Positions 6,943-14,600 of a stretch of 52,723 nt of DNA are shown piece after piece (the stretch's first letter is position 1; every line of letters begins with the position of its first letter). Below the pieces are notes generated by a model, which had not been told where the DNA came from, did not search any database, and saw only the letters and a program-made list of their open reading frames with translations. Location: positions 1-52,723 of the forward strand of contig WTCE01000027.1 in the NCBI GenBank assembly GCA_013138735.1. Direction: 5' to 3'. Position numbers and translations under genes: made by a program. The stretch comes from Crocinitomix sp. (lineage in GTDB: Bacteria; Bacteroidota; Bacteroidia; Flavobacteriales_D; Crocinitomicaceae).

Positions 6943-9644
6943 TGCATAAGCGTTCACTTAACATATTGTTTAGCATTGTCTGCTTTCTCTTTATTGGAGT
7001 TCCAAACGCGAATGCCCAAGAATTGAGCAAAGGTAAAATTAAGAAGTTTGTAAAAAAAGGGCGAAAAGCTTATCGCAAAGAAGAGTATTGGAAAGCAAAA
7101 TCATATTACGATAAAGTTACAGATGCAAATACGGATAAAGCGCAGTATTGGTTCGAAGCTGGATTAGCCTATTATGATTCACAGGTAAAACGTGAAGATG
7201 CAATTGTCTATTTCGAAAAAGCGCTTGAACTATCGGTTGTAGATACTATTCCAGAAATTCTTTATTACGCCGCGAAAACATATCACTTTAACGGTGAATT
7301 TGAAAAAGCAATAGAATACTATAACATGTTCTTAGGCAGCACTGTTGCAAACAAAAAAGGCCAAGAAACACGCCAAAGTATAATCCGCGAAATTGAAATT
7401 TGTAATAACGGAATTGATTTACGGGACGTTCATCTATATGAAGTTCAGGAACTCATAAAGCTAGATGAGAAAGTCAATTCTGAATACCTGGACTATGCCC
7501 CTGTAATATCGGTTCAAGAAGAATTACTCTTATTCTGTTCTCGCCGTCCACCCGGTAAAAAGAAGCACGTTGATGGCCTTTATTTTGAAGATATTTTTTA
7601 CTCAACAGCTCGAGTTGGCGAAAATCAATGGTCGGAAGCTGAAATTATTGATAAATCCTCAGGTTATGTAGCTAAAGAAATTAATGGGGGAAAGGCCCAC
7701 GAGGCACCTATTAGTGTATCTCCTGACGGCAATACGCTTTATATTTATAAGGAAAATAGCATTTGGAAAAGCACAAAGGATAAGGACGGTAAATGGGCTA
7801 TTCCAATTCGAATGAACCAAAATGTAAATATTGGTGAAGCTAATCCTAGTATTTTCATCACACCTGATGAAACGGAAATGTTTATTGCCTCTACTGGCGT
7901 AAAAGATGGTTTTGGCGAACTTGATTTGTACTATTCTGTTAAAGGCGCAGATGGGAATTGGAAAAAACCTGTTAATATGGGGCCAAAAATTAATACACCT
8001 TATAAAGAAGATGCTCCTTACCTTTCTAAGGATGGAAAGTCACTATATTTTGCCTCGCAAGGTCATAATTCAATGGGTGGGTTTGATATTTTTAGAGTAA
8101 CCCGTGATGACAACGGAGAATGGGGTGATCCACGAAACATTGGCACACCAGTAAACTCTGCGGGAGATGACATTTATTATGTTGAAAACGAAGAAGGAAC
8201 ACTCGCCTATTATGCTTCTATGCGTCCAGGATCATACGGTTACTTAGATATTTACACGGCCAAGTATGATTGTAAAAACATTCCAACTACAGAAGTGAAA
8301 GGATATGCTATTTACAGCGAAAATCACCGCCCAGTAAATGGTATAATAAAGGTTACAAACGCCACTACTGGTGAATCCATGGGAACTTTTAATATTGATC
8401 CTAAAACGGGGAAATATCAAATGGTTTTGCCTCCAGACAATACATATCAACTTGAATTAGTAATCCCATCACCTGGATACGCCCAAGAGCGTCCACACTT
8501 TGAAGAATTTTATATTCCAAGACAATGTGAAGCCTTTAATTTATTCCAACAAATTAATATTTCTGTCCAAAAAGATGAAAATGGAAATCCAGTAAGTCAA
8601 GAAGCAACATTCAAAAACGCATTGTTCGACATGTCTGACCTATTAAAGAAAGAGTTTGATGTTGATTTCACTTATCAGCAAGATACCAACACTAATATCG
8701 CTGGAATAAAAGGTAATGTTGCCCACAGCGATACATGGGATGGCAAAAATATTGAAATGTTATTGTTAAATGAAAAAGATCAAATCGTTCGCGTAACACG
8801 GACAGATGAATTGGGTGATTTTGTATTTGAAAAACTGGACACTTCAATCACTTATAAAATCATGATCAATGAAGATGACGCAATAATATCTTACAACAAT
8901 TGGGACCAAAGTCATCCTTCGCAATTTTTCATGCAAGGCGTAGTATACAATTATACTGAAAAAGACAATATTCCAAGACCTGATATGACCATATATTTGG
9001 CAAAAGCAGATAAAATTTTATCCGACATGTCTATTACGGATATTGAAGGTGAATTTGAATTTTTAAATCCTACTACCCCGCTTGCTGTAATTGAAGAATT
9101 GAATGACAATACAACCATCACCTATAATTTGGATCAAACAGATGGCGAAATATTATACTCGGCGCTTTTAACTACAATTGACCCGGATGATGAAAGCATT
9201 TCTTATACAGAGCATATTGATTTAGTGTCTTTACAAAAAATGACAGAAACGGATTTGCAAATGCAAGAGTTCGCCAACATCTTATTTGATTTTGATAAAT
9301 TCTTTTTACGCCAAAAAAGCGAAGATATACTACAAACACTTTACCTTTTCATGAAAGAAAACCCGTCCGTACAAATTAAATTAGACGGGCATACGGATTG
9401 GATTGGAACGGATGAATACAACGAGGATCTATCAGAAAAAAGAACACTTAAAGCGCATAAATATTTGATTGATGCGGGCATTGATCCTGACCGAATTGAT
9501 AATGCTTGGTTTGGCGAGAACACCCCCTCAGTATCAAACACAAACGCAGACGGATCTGACAACGCAGAGAACAGACAATTGAATCGTCGTGTAGAAATTA
9601 AAGTCGAGATACCTGAAATGGCAGACTTATATTTATCTTTGTAG
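6942..9644 (+). CDS. PorE-like OmpA-family protein (TPR, PD40 propeller, CRD domains, OmpA)
   Basis: A 900-residue envelope protein with signal peptide (about 1-26, ending NANAQ), TPR-like helices (35-130), a PD40 beta-propeller (about 165-445), a carboxypeptidase-regulatory-like domain (about 447-510), a second related domain (about 585-650), and a C-terminal OmpA peptidoglycan-binding domain (about 780-900). The OmpA motif FDFDKFFL...GHTD...YNEDLSEKR...NRRVEI is intact, unlike in the upstream paralogue. Domain order is that of PorE, a T9SS component linking the outer-membrane machinery to the wall, and T9SS substrates are encoded nearby. Several such paralogues usually occur per genome, so identity with the true PorE is not certain. 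Confidence 0.87.
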   Translation: MHKRSLNILFSIVCFLFIGVPNANAQELSKGKIKKFVKKGRKAYRKEEYWKAKSYYDKVTDANTDKAQYWFEAGLAYYDSQVKREDAIVYFEKALELSVVDTIPEILYYAAKTYHFNGEFEKAIEYYNMFLGSTVANKKGQETRQSIIREIEICNNGIDLRDVHLYEVQELIKLDEKVNSEYLDYAPVISVQEELLLFCSRRPPGKKKHVDGLYFEDIFYSTARVGENQWSEAEIIDKSSGYVAKEINGGKAHEAPISVSPDGNTLYIYKENSIWKSTKDKDGKWAIPIRMNQNVNIGEANPSIFITPDETEMFIASTGVKDGFGELDLYYSVKGADGNWKKPVNMGPKINTPYKEDAPYLSKDGKSLYFASQGHNSMGGFDIFRVTRDDNGEWGDPRNIGTPVNSAGDDIYYVENEEGTLAYYASMRPGSYGYLDIYTAKYDCKNIPTTEVKGYAIYSENHRPVNGIIKVTNATTGESMGTFNIDPKTGKYQMVLPPDNTYQLELVIPSPGYAQERPHFEEFYIPRQCEAFNLFQQINISVQKDENGNPVSQEATFKNALFDMSDLLKKEFDVDFTYQQDTNTNIAGIKGNVAHSDTWDGKNIEMLLLNEKDQIVRVTRTDELGDFVFEKLDTSITYKIMINEDDAIISYNNWDQSHPSQFFMQGVVYNYTEKDNIPRPDMTIYLAKADKILSDMSITDIEGEFEFLNPTTPLAVIEELNDNTTITYNLDQTDGEILYSALLTTIDPDDESISYTEHIDLVSLQKMTETDLQMQEFANILFDFDKFFLRQKSEDILQTLYLFMKENPSVQIKLDGHTDWIGTDEYNEDLSEKRTLKAHKYLIDAGIDPDRIDNAWFGENTPSVSNTNADGSDNAENRQLNRRVEIKVEIPEMADLYLSL
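9635..9642 (+). promoter_or_regulatory. -7 box TATCTTTG within the end of the PorE-like gene
   Basis: TATCTTTG matches TAnnTTTG and lies 24 bases before the exonuclease ATG, overlapping the last codons of the upstream gene. It could give the exonuclease/FAH pair its own promoter; no -33 element is evident. Confidence 0.35.
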
Positions 9645-9666
9645 TTCACACAGATAAACCAACTGA

Positions 9667-10524
9667 ATGAATCTTAACCTAACTAAGCCAATTGTCTTCT
9701 TCGATTTAGAAGCAACGGGACTGAATATTTCTAAAGACAAAATCATTGAAATTGCTATCATCAAAATAAATCCGGATCAATCGGAAACTACTTTTGTTGA
9801 AAAAATTAACCCAGGCTTCCCTATTCCTGCAGAATCAACAGAAATTCATGGAATTACTGATGCGGATGTAGAGGCCTGTAAGCTATTTGCCGCTTATGCG
9901 GAAGCCATCCTCGAATTTATTGGTGATGCAGATTTGGCCGGTTATAATTCAAACCGTTTTGACATTCCTTTTTTATTGGAAGAATTATTGAATGCTGGGG
10001 TTGAACTTGACATGGAAAATCGCCGTTTTATTGATGTACAAACTGTATTTCATAAAATGGAGCAACGCACTTTAGTTGCGGCTTATAAATTTTATTGCGA
10101 TAAAGACATTGTAAATGCGCATAGTGCTGAAGCGGATACTCGTGCAACTTACGAAGTATTAAAAGCACAGCTAGATCGTTATCCAGAAATTGAAAATGAC
10201 ATGGATTTCTTGTTCGAGTTTACGCAAACTGGCAAGAATAGAAAAATTGATTTTGTTGGGCGTCTCGCATTAAGCGACGAAGGAGAAGTGATGTATAATT
10301 TTGGCAAACACAATGGCAAAACTATTCAAGAAGTTTATGAGAAAGAACCAGGCTACCACCGTTGGATTCTTGACAATGATTTTCCTAGAATCACTAAAAG
10401 CATTTTGAAAAAGACAGTTGACACATTGATTAAAAATGATCGTGCAAAACGTGCAGCCATAAAAAATGCAAAAGCCAATGAGATGTCTAATAAGTTGGAT
10501 CAACTTAAGAATAAATTTAGTTAA
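9667..10524 (+). CDS. DEDDh 3'-5' exonuclease, DnaQ/epsilon-like
   Basis: The first ~175 residues form a DnaQ-type exonuclease: ExoI motif FFDLEATG with D13 and E15, a following HGITDADV, ExoII AGYNSNRFD, and ExoIII HSAEADTRATYEVL with the catalytic His and Asp. Such enzymes remove nucleotides from DNA or RNA 3' ends with two metal ions. The C-terminus (about 210-250, FGKHNGKTIQEVYEKEPGYH) resembles the small DUF3820-type domain often fused to these exonucleases in Bacteroidota, followed by a basic tail. The protein is probably a stand-alone repair or RNA-processing nuclease rather than the replicative epsilon subunit. It lies 22 bases after the PorE-like gene and 9 bases before the FAH-family gene. 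Confidence 0.88.
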   Translation: MNLNLTKPIVFFDLEATGLNISKDKIIEIAIIKINPDQSETTFVEKINPGFPIPAESTEIHGITDADVEACKLFAAYAEAILEFIGDADLAGYNSNRFDIPFLLEELLNAGVELDMENRRFIDVQTVFHKMEQRTLVAAYKFYCDKDIVNAHSAEADTRATYEVLKAQLDRYPEIENDMDFLFEFTQTGKNRKIDFVGRLALSDEGEVMYNFGKHNGKTIQEVYEKEPGYHRWILDNDFPRITKSILKKTVDTLIKNDRAKRAAIKNAKANEMSNKLDQLKNKFS

Positions 10525-10533
10525 GCGCGTAGC

Positions 10534-11142
10534 ATGAAAATAATTTGTATTGGACGGAATTATAGTGATCACGCCAAAGAAATGAATTCACCCATTCCTG
10601 AAGAGCCGCTTTTCTTTATGAAACCAGACACGGCTTTGTTTCGTGAAACAAACTTCTATTATCCTGAATTCACTTCTGACTTGCATCATGAAGTTGAGTT
10701 GGTTGTTAAAATATCAAAAGTAGGGAAACATATTTCCGTTAAAAATGCACCCAACTATTATAGTGCGATTGGATTAGGGATAGATTTTACTGCCCGAGAC
10801 CTTCAAAAACAATGTAAAGCGCAAGGATTGCCATGGGAGAAAGCTAAAGCATTTGACAATAGCGCCGTAATCTCGCAACAATTCATCTCTAAGGAGGAAT
10901 TAGATTTGGGGAATATCAACTTTAGTCTATCCAAAAACAATACGACAATTCAATCGGGAAACTCAGCAGATATGCTCTTTCATATTGATGAGCTGATTAG
11001 TCACGTCTCTAAATTTGTCACATTAAAAACTGGAGATCTTATTTATACAGGAACACCAGAAGGCGTAGGTCCTGTCCAAATAGGTGATGAATTAAGTGGG
11101 TATTTGAATGGGAATCTGATGTTTTCCGTCAAAATAAAATGA
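10534..11142 (+). CDS. Fumarylacetoacetate hydrolase (FAH) family protein
   Basis: A 202-residue single-domain FAH protein. The catalytic metal ligands are visible as E53 and E55 in HHEVELV and D84 in GIDFTARD, followed by the conserved KAFDNSAV and TGTPEGVGP. Family members cleave or decarboxylate acylpyruvates and oxaloacetate (FAHD1-like) or isomerise aromatic degradation intermediates. The short form opening with ICIGRNYSDHAKE is closest to the FAHD1/YcgM branch, acting in general metabolite repair. No aromatic catabolic genes are nearby, which favours that reading. It is probably cotranscribed with the exonuclease gene, 9 bases upstream, with no functional link apparent. Confidence 0.88.
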   Translation: MKIICIGRNYSDHAKEMNSPIPEEPLFFMKPDTALFRETNFYYPEFTSDLHHEVELVVKISKVGKHISVKNAPNYYSAIGLGIDFTARDLQKQCKAQGLPWEKAKAFDNSAVISQQFISKEELDLGNINFSLSKNNTTIQSGNSADMLFHIDELISHVSKFVTLKTGDLIYTGTPEGVGPVQIGDELSGYLNGNLMFSVKIK

Positions 11143-11225
11143 ACTTAGTTAAGCGAAATCTCGTTTGAATTGACCATAAATGCTTGATATTAGACGAATA
11201 AAGTAGGATAATAAAAAAATTTACC

Positions 11226-11233
11226 TATTTTTG
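11226..11233 (+). promoter_or_regulatory. -7 box TATTTTTG for the acidic lipoprotein gene
   Basis: TATTTTTG fits TAnnTTTG. Transcription would begin near 11238, giving a leader of about 50 bases. Because the box overlaps the earliest possible start (TTG at 11231), it supports the ATG at 11291 as the real start. Confidence 0.5.
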
Positions 11234-11290
11234 CTGCGTTGTGAAGCAATTCAAACATTATATCAATTGTTAATTTTAAAAAATCAGATT

Positions 11291-11596
11291 ATGAAAAAGA
11301 CTATCCTTAATTTAAGAAAAATGGGATTCGTTCTTGTTGCTGCAAGTGGAATGCTTGCATTTAGTTGTGGTGGCGAAGAAGCTGTCGAAGATGCAACTGA
11401 CGCAGTAGAAAACGCAGTAGATGACGCTACTGATGTAGCTGATGACGTTGTTGATGCTGCATGTGATGGTGCTGACGGTACTGACGCTTGTGACGCTGGA
11501 GACGATACTACTGACATGGCTTGTGACGGCTCTTGTGGAGGTGGCGAAGATGCTTGTGACGGTGCTGAAGATCACGCTTGCGATCACGGAGAGTAA
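11291..11596 (+). CDS. Small acidic Asp/Cys-rich lipoprotein, function unknown
   Basis: 101 residues. The N-terminus MKKTILNLRKMGFVLVAASGM ends in a lipobox LAFSC (Cys at about residue 26). The mature part has two low-complexity halves. The first is an Ala/Val/Asp heptad-like stretch (EDATDAVENAVDDATDVADD). The second has five ACDx motifs (ACDG, ACDA, ACDG, ACDG, ACDH) plus one SCGG, ending in HACDHGE. The chain is almost free of basic residues after the lipobox. I recognise no family. A surface or periplasmic metal-binding role, or a disulfide-stabilised spacer, is possible but unproven. It has its own promoter box and terminator, so it is a single-gene unit, presumably well expressed. The other frames here are open only because of the repetitive composition. 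Confidence 0.75.
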   Translation: MKKTILNLRKMGFVLVAASGMLAFSCGGEEAVEDATDAVENAVDDATDVADDVVDAACDGADGTDACDAGDDTTDMACDGSCGGGEDACDGAEDHACDHGE

Positions 11597-11612
11597 TCTT
11601 CAAAAAAATATT

Positions 11613-11668
11613 AAAACCGCTAGATGGACATTGAGGAAACTCGAAATGCCTTTCTAGCGGTTTTTTTT
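11613..11668 (+). terminator. Terminator after the acidic lipoprotein gene
   Basis: A perfect 12-base stem AAAACCGCTAGA / TCTAGCGGTTTT, with a 28-base loop, runs into a tract of eight or more T. It lies 16 bases after the stop codon. Confidence 0.85.
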
Positions 11669-11716
11669 ATGCCCAAATTTTTCTGAATTCAACACTGCGT
11701 TTACTTTCCTTTTGAG

Positions 11717-11724
11717 TAACTTTA
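11717..11724 (+). promoter_or_regulatory. Near-consensus -7 box TAACTTTA before the Tat-exported subunit gene
   Basis: TAACTTTA differs from TAnnTTTG only in the last base and lies 12 bases before the ATG at 11737, between the preceding terminator and the gene. The leader would be only a few bases long. Confidence 0.35.
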
Positions 11725-11736
11725 CAAGGCACGTAT

Positions 11737-12372
11737 ATGGAAGACTCTAAACGCATCCGAAAAAAAACAATCCCTTCTACTTTTCAAAACATTGAAAAAT
11801 GGGAAACTAATCGAAGAACATTTTTAAGAGGCGCGCTAATTGCAGGAGCACTTACCCAAATTACAGCTTTTACTTCTTGCTCAAAACAATTGCGTGAGGG
11901 CAATGAAATTCTCACGGCAGAACAATCAACCATTCTTTTTGATGTCTTGAACATCTTCTTTCCAGATGATGGAAATGGACCAAGTATTGAAGAGATTAAT
12001 GCTTTTGGTTATATCATGTGGGTTTTACAAGATACACTCAACCGCAAAACTTCAGAAAACGATTATATTATTGAGGGAATTGACTGGGCCAATGAAACCG
12101 CCGAGGAAATTTATTTCACCCCATTTGTAGAATTGGATCAAAAGCAGAAAGAAGCTTTGGTGGGTAAATTTACAGAACTGAATTGGGGTAAAAATTGGTC
12201 ATCTGTTTTAATTACATTGATTTGCGAAGCAGTATTGTTAGATCCTCTTTACGGAGGAAACACGAATGAAGTAGGATGGGAATGGCTGAATCATACGCCA
12301 GGCTTCCCAAGACCAACAGAAGAATTACGCTATGAACGCATCATGGAGAAACAAATGAAAATTGTGATATGA
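11737..12372 (+). CDS. Gluconate 2-dehydrogenase subunit 3 family protein, Tat signal
   Basis: The 211-residue protein carries a twin-arginine signal (NRRTFLRGALIAGAL, R26-R27) ending in FTSC, so it may be a Tat-exported lipoprotein (Cys48). The mature part (TILFDVLNIFFPDDGNGPSIEEINAFGYIMWVL, given here only in part as FFPDDGNGPSIEEINAFGY) matches the small subunit of flavin-dependent gluconate-type dehydrogenases. In characterised systems this subunit accompanies a GMC flavoprotein and assists its export. The next gene is exactly such a GMC oxidoreductase, 139 bases downstream. That flavoprotein has no signal of its own, consistent with hitch-hiker export through this subunit. No cytochrome c subunit is adjacent. 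Confidence 0.85.
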   Translation: MEDSKRIRKKTIPSTFQNIEKWETNRRTFLRGALIAGALTQITAFTSCSKQLREGNEILTAEQSTILFDVLNIFFPDDGNGPSIEEINAFGYIMWVLQDTLNRKTSENDYIIEGIDWANETAEEIYFTPFVELDQKQKEALVGKFTELNWGKNWSSVLITLICEAVLLDPLYGGNTNEVGWEWLNHTPGFPRPTEELRYERIMEKQMKIVI

Positions 12373-12471
12373 CACTTCGAGTTTTCTGCACTACATGCAG
12401 CCTCAGTGTTCTTGAATTGTGCAAAGTATGACATTTCGAGTTTTCTGCACTGCGTGCAGGCTTAGTGTTCT
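12370..12471. repeat. Imperfect direct repeat, two 43-base copies, with internal hairpins
   Basis: Copies at 12370-12412 and 12429-12471 begin TGACAyTTCGAGTTTTCTGC and end GTGTTCT, differing at a handful of bases. Each contains a small dyad (CTGCA...TGCAG). The first copy overlaps the last bases of the upstream stop codon. A shorter relative lies at 47542. The next bases (12481-12511) are a run of ATGACTA/TTGACTA-like words. Confidence 0.8.
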
Positions 12472-12511
12472 CACCAAGCACTGAGTACTAATGACTATTG
12501 ACTAGAAACTA

Positions 12512-14194
12512 ATGACTGAAAAAAAATACGATATATGCATTGTTGGAAGTGGCGCCGGAGCAGGCCCTATCATCTATGAACTTTCCAAGGCTGGTTTCAA
12601 TGTATTAGTCTTAGAAAAAGGGCCATGGTTAAAATCTGCGGACTTTACTAAAGATGAGATGACCGTGACCCGTCGAGATGCTTATCGACCAAACTTAAAA
12701 GACGAACGCCACGTTATTGAAAGACCAAAATCCAATGGTTCTTGGTCGGCGAAATCTACATACGATTCAGGTAGTTTATGGAATGGAAACTGCGTTGGTG
12801 GTTCTTCAAATTTCATGAGTGCTTATTTCCACCGGTTAAAACCTAAAGATTTTCGCTTAAAAACGGAATATGGTGAAATTGAAGGTGCTAATATTGCGGA
12901 CTGGCCTATCAATTATGATGATCTAGAACCATACTATGCAAAAGTTGAAGAAGTAATTGGAGTATCAGGTAAGGTGGTTCCTCACAAACATGCTGAGCCG
13001 CGATCAACTCCCGATTATCCATTTCCACCATTGAATACTAATCCGGTTGCAGAATGGTTTGTTGCTGGCGGAAAGAAAGAAGGTTATAACATTGTTCCTG
13101 CAGCCCGTGGAATAATTTCTCAACCATTAGGCAAAAGAGGCGCTTGTTATCATTCAAACTACTGCGGAAGTTTCGGATGCTCCTCAGACGGTAAAGGAAG
13201 TTCAAGAGCCGCTTTAATTAATATCGCACTGGAAACTGGAAATTGTGAAATTCGACCAGATTCAAAAGTATACCTCTTAGAAACAGACGACAATAAAGTT
13301 GTGACTAAAGCATGGTATTATGACAAACATAAAAAAAAACAAAGTGTAACAGCTAAGCTATTCGTTGTCGCCGCCCAAGCCGTCGAAACTTCGCGGTTGT
13401 TATTGATGAGTAAAGGCCCACAATTTCCAAATGGCATTGCCAATAATAGCGGTCAAGTGGGGAAAAACTTTCTATTTGCAGGTGGTGGCGCAGGTTCAGG
13501 AATCATTCGTTTTGATAGTATTTCAGAAGAAGATCGAAAGAAAATAGACGTACCATTGACTTTCGTTAATCAGGCTTTATTAGATTTTTACGAGATTGAG
13601 GATGCCGAATTTGGAGGAAAAGCCAAAGGAGGAACAATCGACTTTTTAATTGAACACTCGGCGCCAATGCCCAAAGTTGCACGTGCGAAATATAGAGACG
13701 GAACACTGCTATACGGCTCTGACCTAAAAGAAAATTTAAAAGACTATTTCACCAATCAAAAACGCTTACGTTTTGAAATATTCTGTGATTGGCTTCCCAA
13801 TGATGATTGTAATGTAACGCTAGATGAAGAGGTAACGGACAAATGGGGAGATCCTGTTGGACGTGTGAAATTTGGCTTTCATGAACAAGATATAAAGGTT
13901 GGAAATTACTTGGCCGAAAAAGCAATGAAAGTTATGAAGAACATTGGTGCGGTAAGCATTAAATCTTCGATAAACGGTAGTCCCCCTACAAACTTAATGG
14001 CTGGTGGATGCCGTTTTGGAAATGACCCAGCGACAAGTGTTTTAGACGCTAATTGTAAAGCACATGAAGTGGATAATTTATACGTAACAGACGGAAGTTT
14101 TATGCCTACTGGTGGCAGCGTTCCGTATACGTTTACAATTTATGCCAACTCTTTCCGCGTTGCGGATCGAATTATTGAGCGGTTGAATGGGTGA
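12512..14194 (+). CDS. GMC-family FAD oxidoreductase, gluconate-dehydrogenase-like large subunit
   Basis: 560 residues with an N-terminal FAD-binding Rossmann motif (GSGAGAG, residues 12-18), the family segment NGNCVGGSSNFMSAYFH around 95, an NxxGSFGCSSDGKGSS segment near 220, and the C-terminal GMC domain with DANCKAHEVDNLYVTDGSF. It should oxidise a sugar, sugar acid or alcohol on the periplasmic side, passing electrons to an unidentified acceptor. The C-terminal catalytic neighbourhood is unusual: where related large subunits read G-x-ANPTLT this protein reads GGSVPYTFT, and the usual HxMGTTRMG block appears as LMAGGCRFG. Whether the catalytic base pair is retained is therefore unclear. 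Paired with the Tat-bearing small subunit upstream. Confidence 0.87.
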   Translation: MTEKKYDICIVGSGAGAGPIIYELSKAGFNVLVLEKGPWLKSADFTKDEMTVTRRDAYRPNLKDERHVIERPKSNGSWSAKSTYDSGSLWNGNCVGGSSNFMSAYFHRLKPKDFRLKTEYGEIEGANIADWPINYDDLEPYYAKVEEVIGVSGKVVPHKHAEPRSTPDYPFPPLNTNPVAEWFVAGGKKEGYNIVPAARGIISQPLGKRGACYHSNYCGSFGCSSDGKGSSRAALINIALETGNCEIRPDSKVYLLETDDNKVVTKAWYYDKHKKKQSVTAKLFVVAAQAVETSRLLLMSKGPQFPNGIANNSGQVGKNFLFAGGGAGSGIIRFDSISEEDRKKIDVPLTFVNQALLDFYEIEDAEFGGKAKGGTIDFLIEHSAPMPKVARAKYRDGTLLYGSDLKENLKDYFTNQKRLRFEIFCDWLPNDDCNVTLDEEVTDKWGDPVGRVKFGFHEQDIKVGNYLAEKAMKVMKNIGAVSIKSSINGSPPTNLMAGGCRFGNDPATSVLDANCKAHEVDNLYVTDGSFMPTGGSVPYTFTIYANSFRVADRIIERLNG

Positions 14195-14205
14195 TATTTT
14201 GAACA

Positions 14206-14253
14206 TTTGATGGTCTGATGGTTTGGTGGTTTGATGGTTTGATGGTTTGATGT
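14206..14253. repeat. Six tandem copies of an 8-base unit TTTGATGG
   Basis: Units read TTTGATGG, TCTGATGG, TTTGGTGG, TTTGATGG, TTTGATGG, TTTGATGT. The array begins 12 bases after the GMC stop. The following 267 bases up to the PadR operator are AT-rich with long T and A runs and show no gene; I see nothing else recognisable there. Confidence 0.85.
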
Positions 14254-14520
14254 TGGATAGTAGCAAAAACTAGAAATACTATTGCCTAAAATCATTTACT
14301 TTTTCCTATTCCCTAATACCAATTTCACCATCTTTGTTTTGTGATTTGCTAGCTCATTTTTGCGTTCAAAAAAAAATATCACATACAATTCTTGGATAAA
14401 ACACAATCCTATCAAAATTAATTTATTTATTTTTTGCTTTTTTTTAACTCTTGACAAACTGAGTTAAAACAAGGCATTCAGAGCGCTTTAAAAATCCTTT
14501 TTAGATTCAAATAAAAAAAT

Positions 14521-14551
14521 ATACAGTACTTTGTATTGCATAGTACTATAT
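14521..14551. promoter_or_regulatory. 31-base imperfect palindrome, probable PadR operator
   Basis: Twelve of fifteen base pairs are symmetric about 14536, with half-sites ATAcAGTACTtTG and CAtAGTACTaTAT. It overlaps the -33 region of the promoter for the padR-pspC operon. PadR proteins bind AT-rich dyads at their own promoters, so autorepression is likely; the binding itself is inferred. Confidence 0.65.
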
Positions 14552-14567
14552 AAATTACATATATTTG
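14536..14567 (+). promoter_or_regulatory. Promoter of padR-pspC: TTG-N21-TATATTTG
   Basis: A -33 TTG at 14536-14538 and a perfect -7 box TATATTTG at 14560-14567 are separated by 21 bases, inside the Bacteroidota range. Transcription would start near 14572, 29 bases before the ATG. Confidence 0.65.
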
Positions 14568-14600
14568 TCCTGTCAATATAAATTATTGAAGCAATAACAG

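Noticed and set aside
11284-11587. Two Ser/Thr-rich open frames opposite the acidic lipoprotein gene
   Set aside because: They are by-products of the GAC/GCT-type low-complexity codons on the plus strand.
14078-14266. Minus-strand open frame of 62 codons ending in a HQTTKPSDHQ-like stretch
   Set aside because: It is produced by the TTTGATGG tandem array and overlaps the GMC gene.
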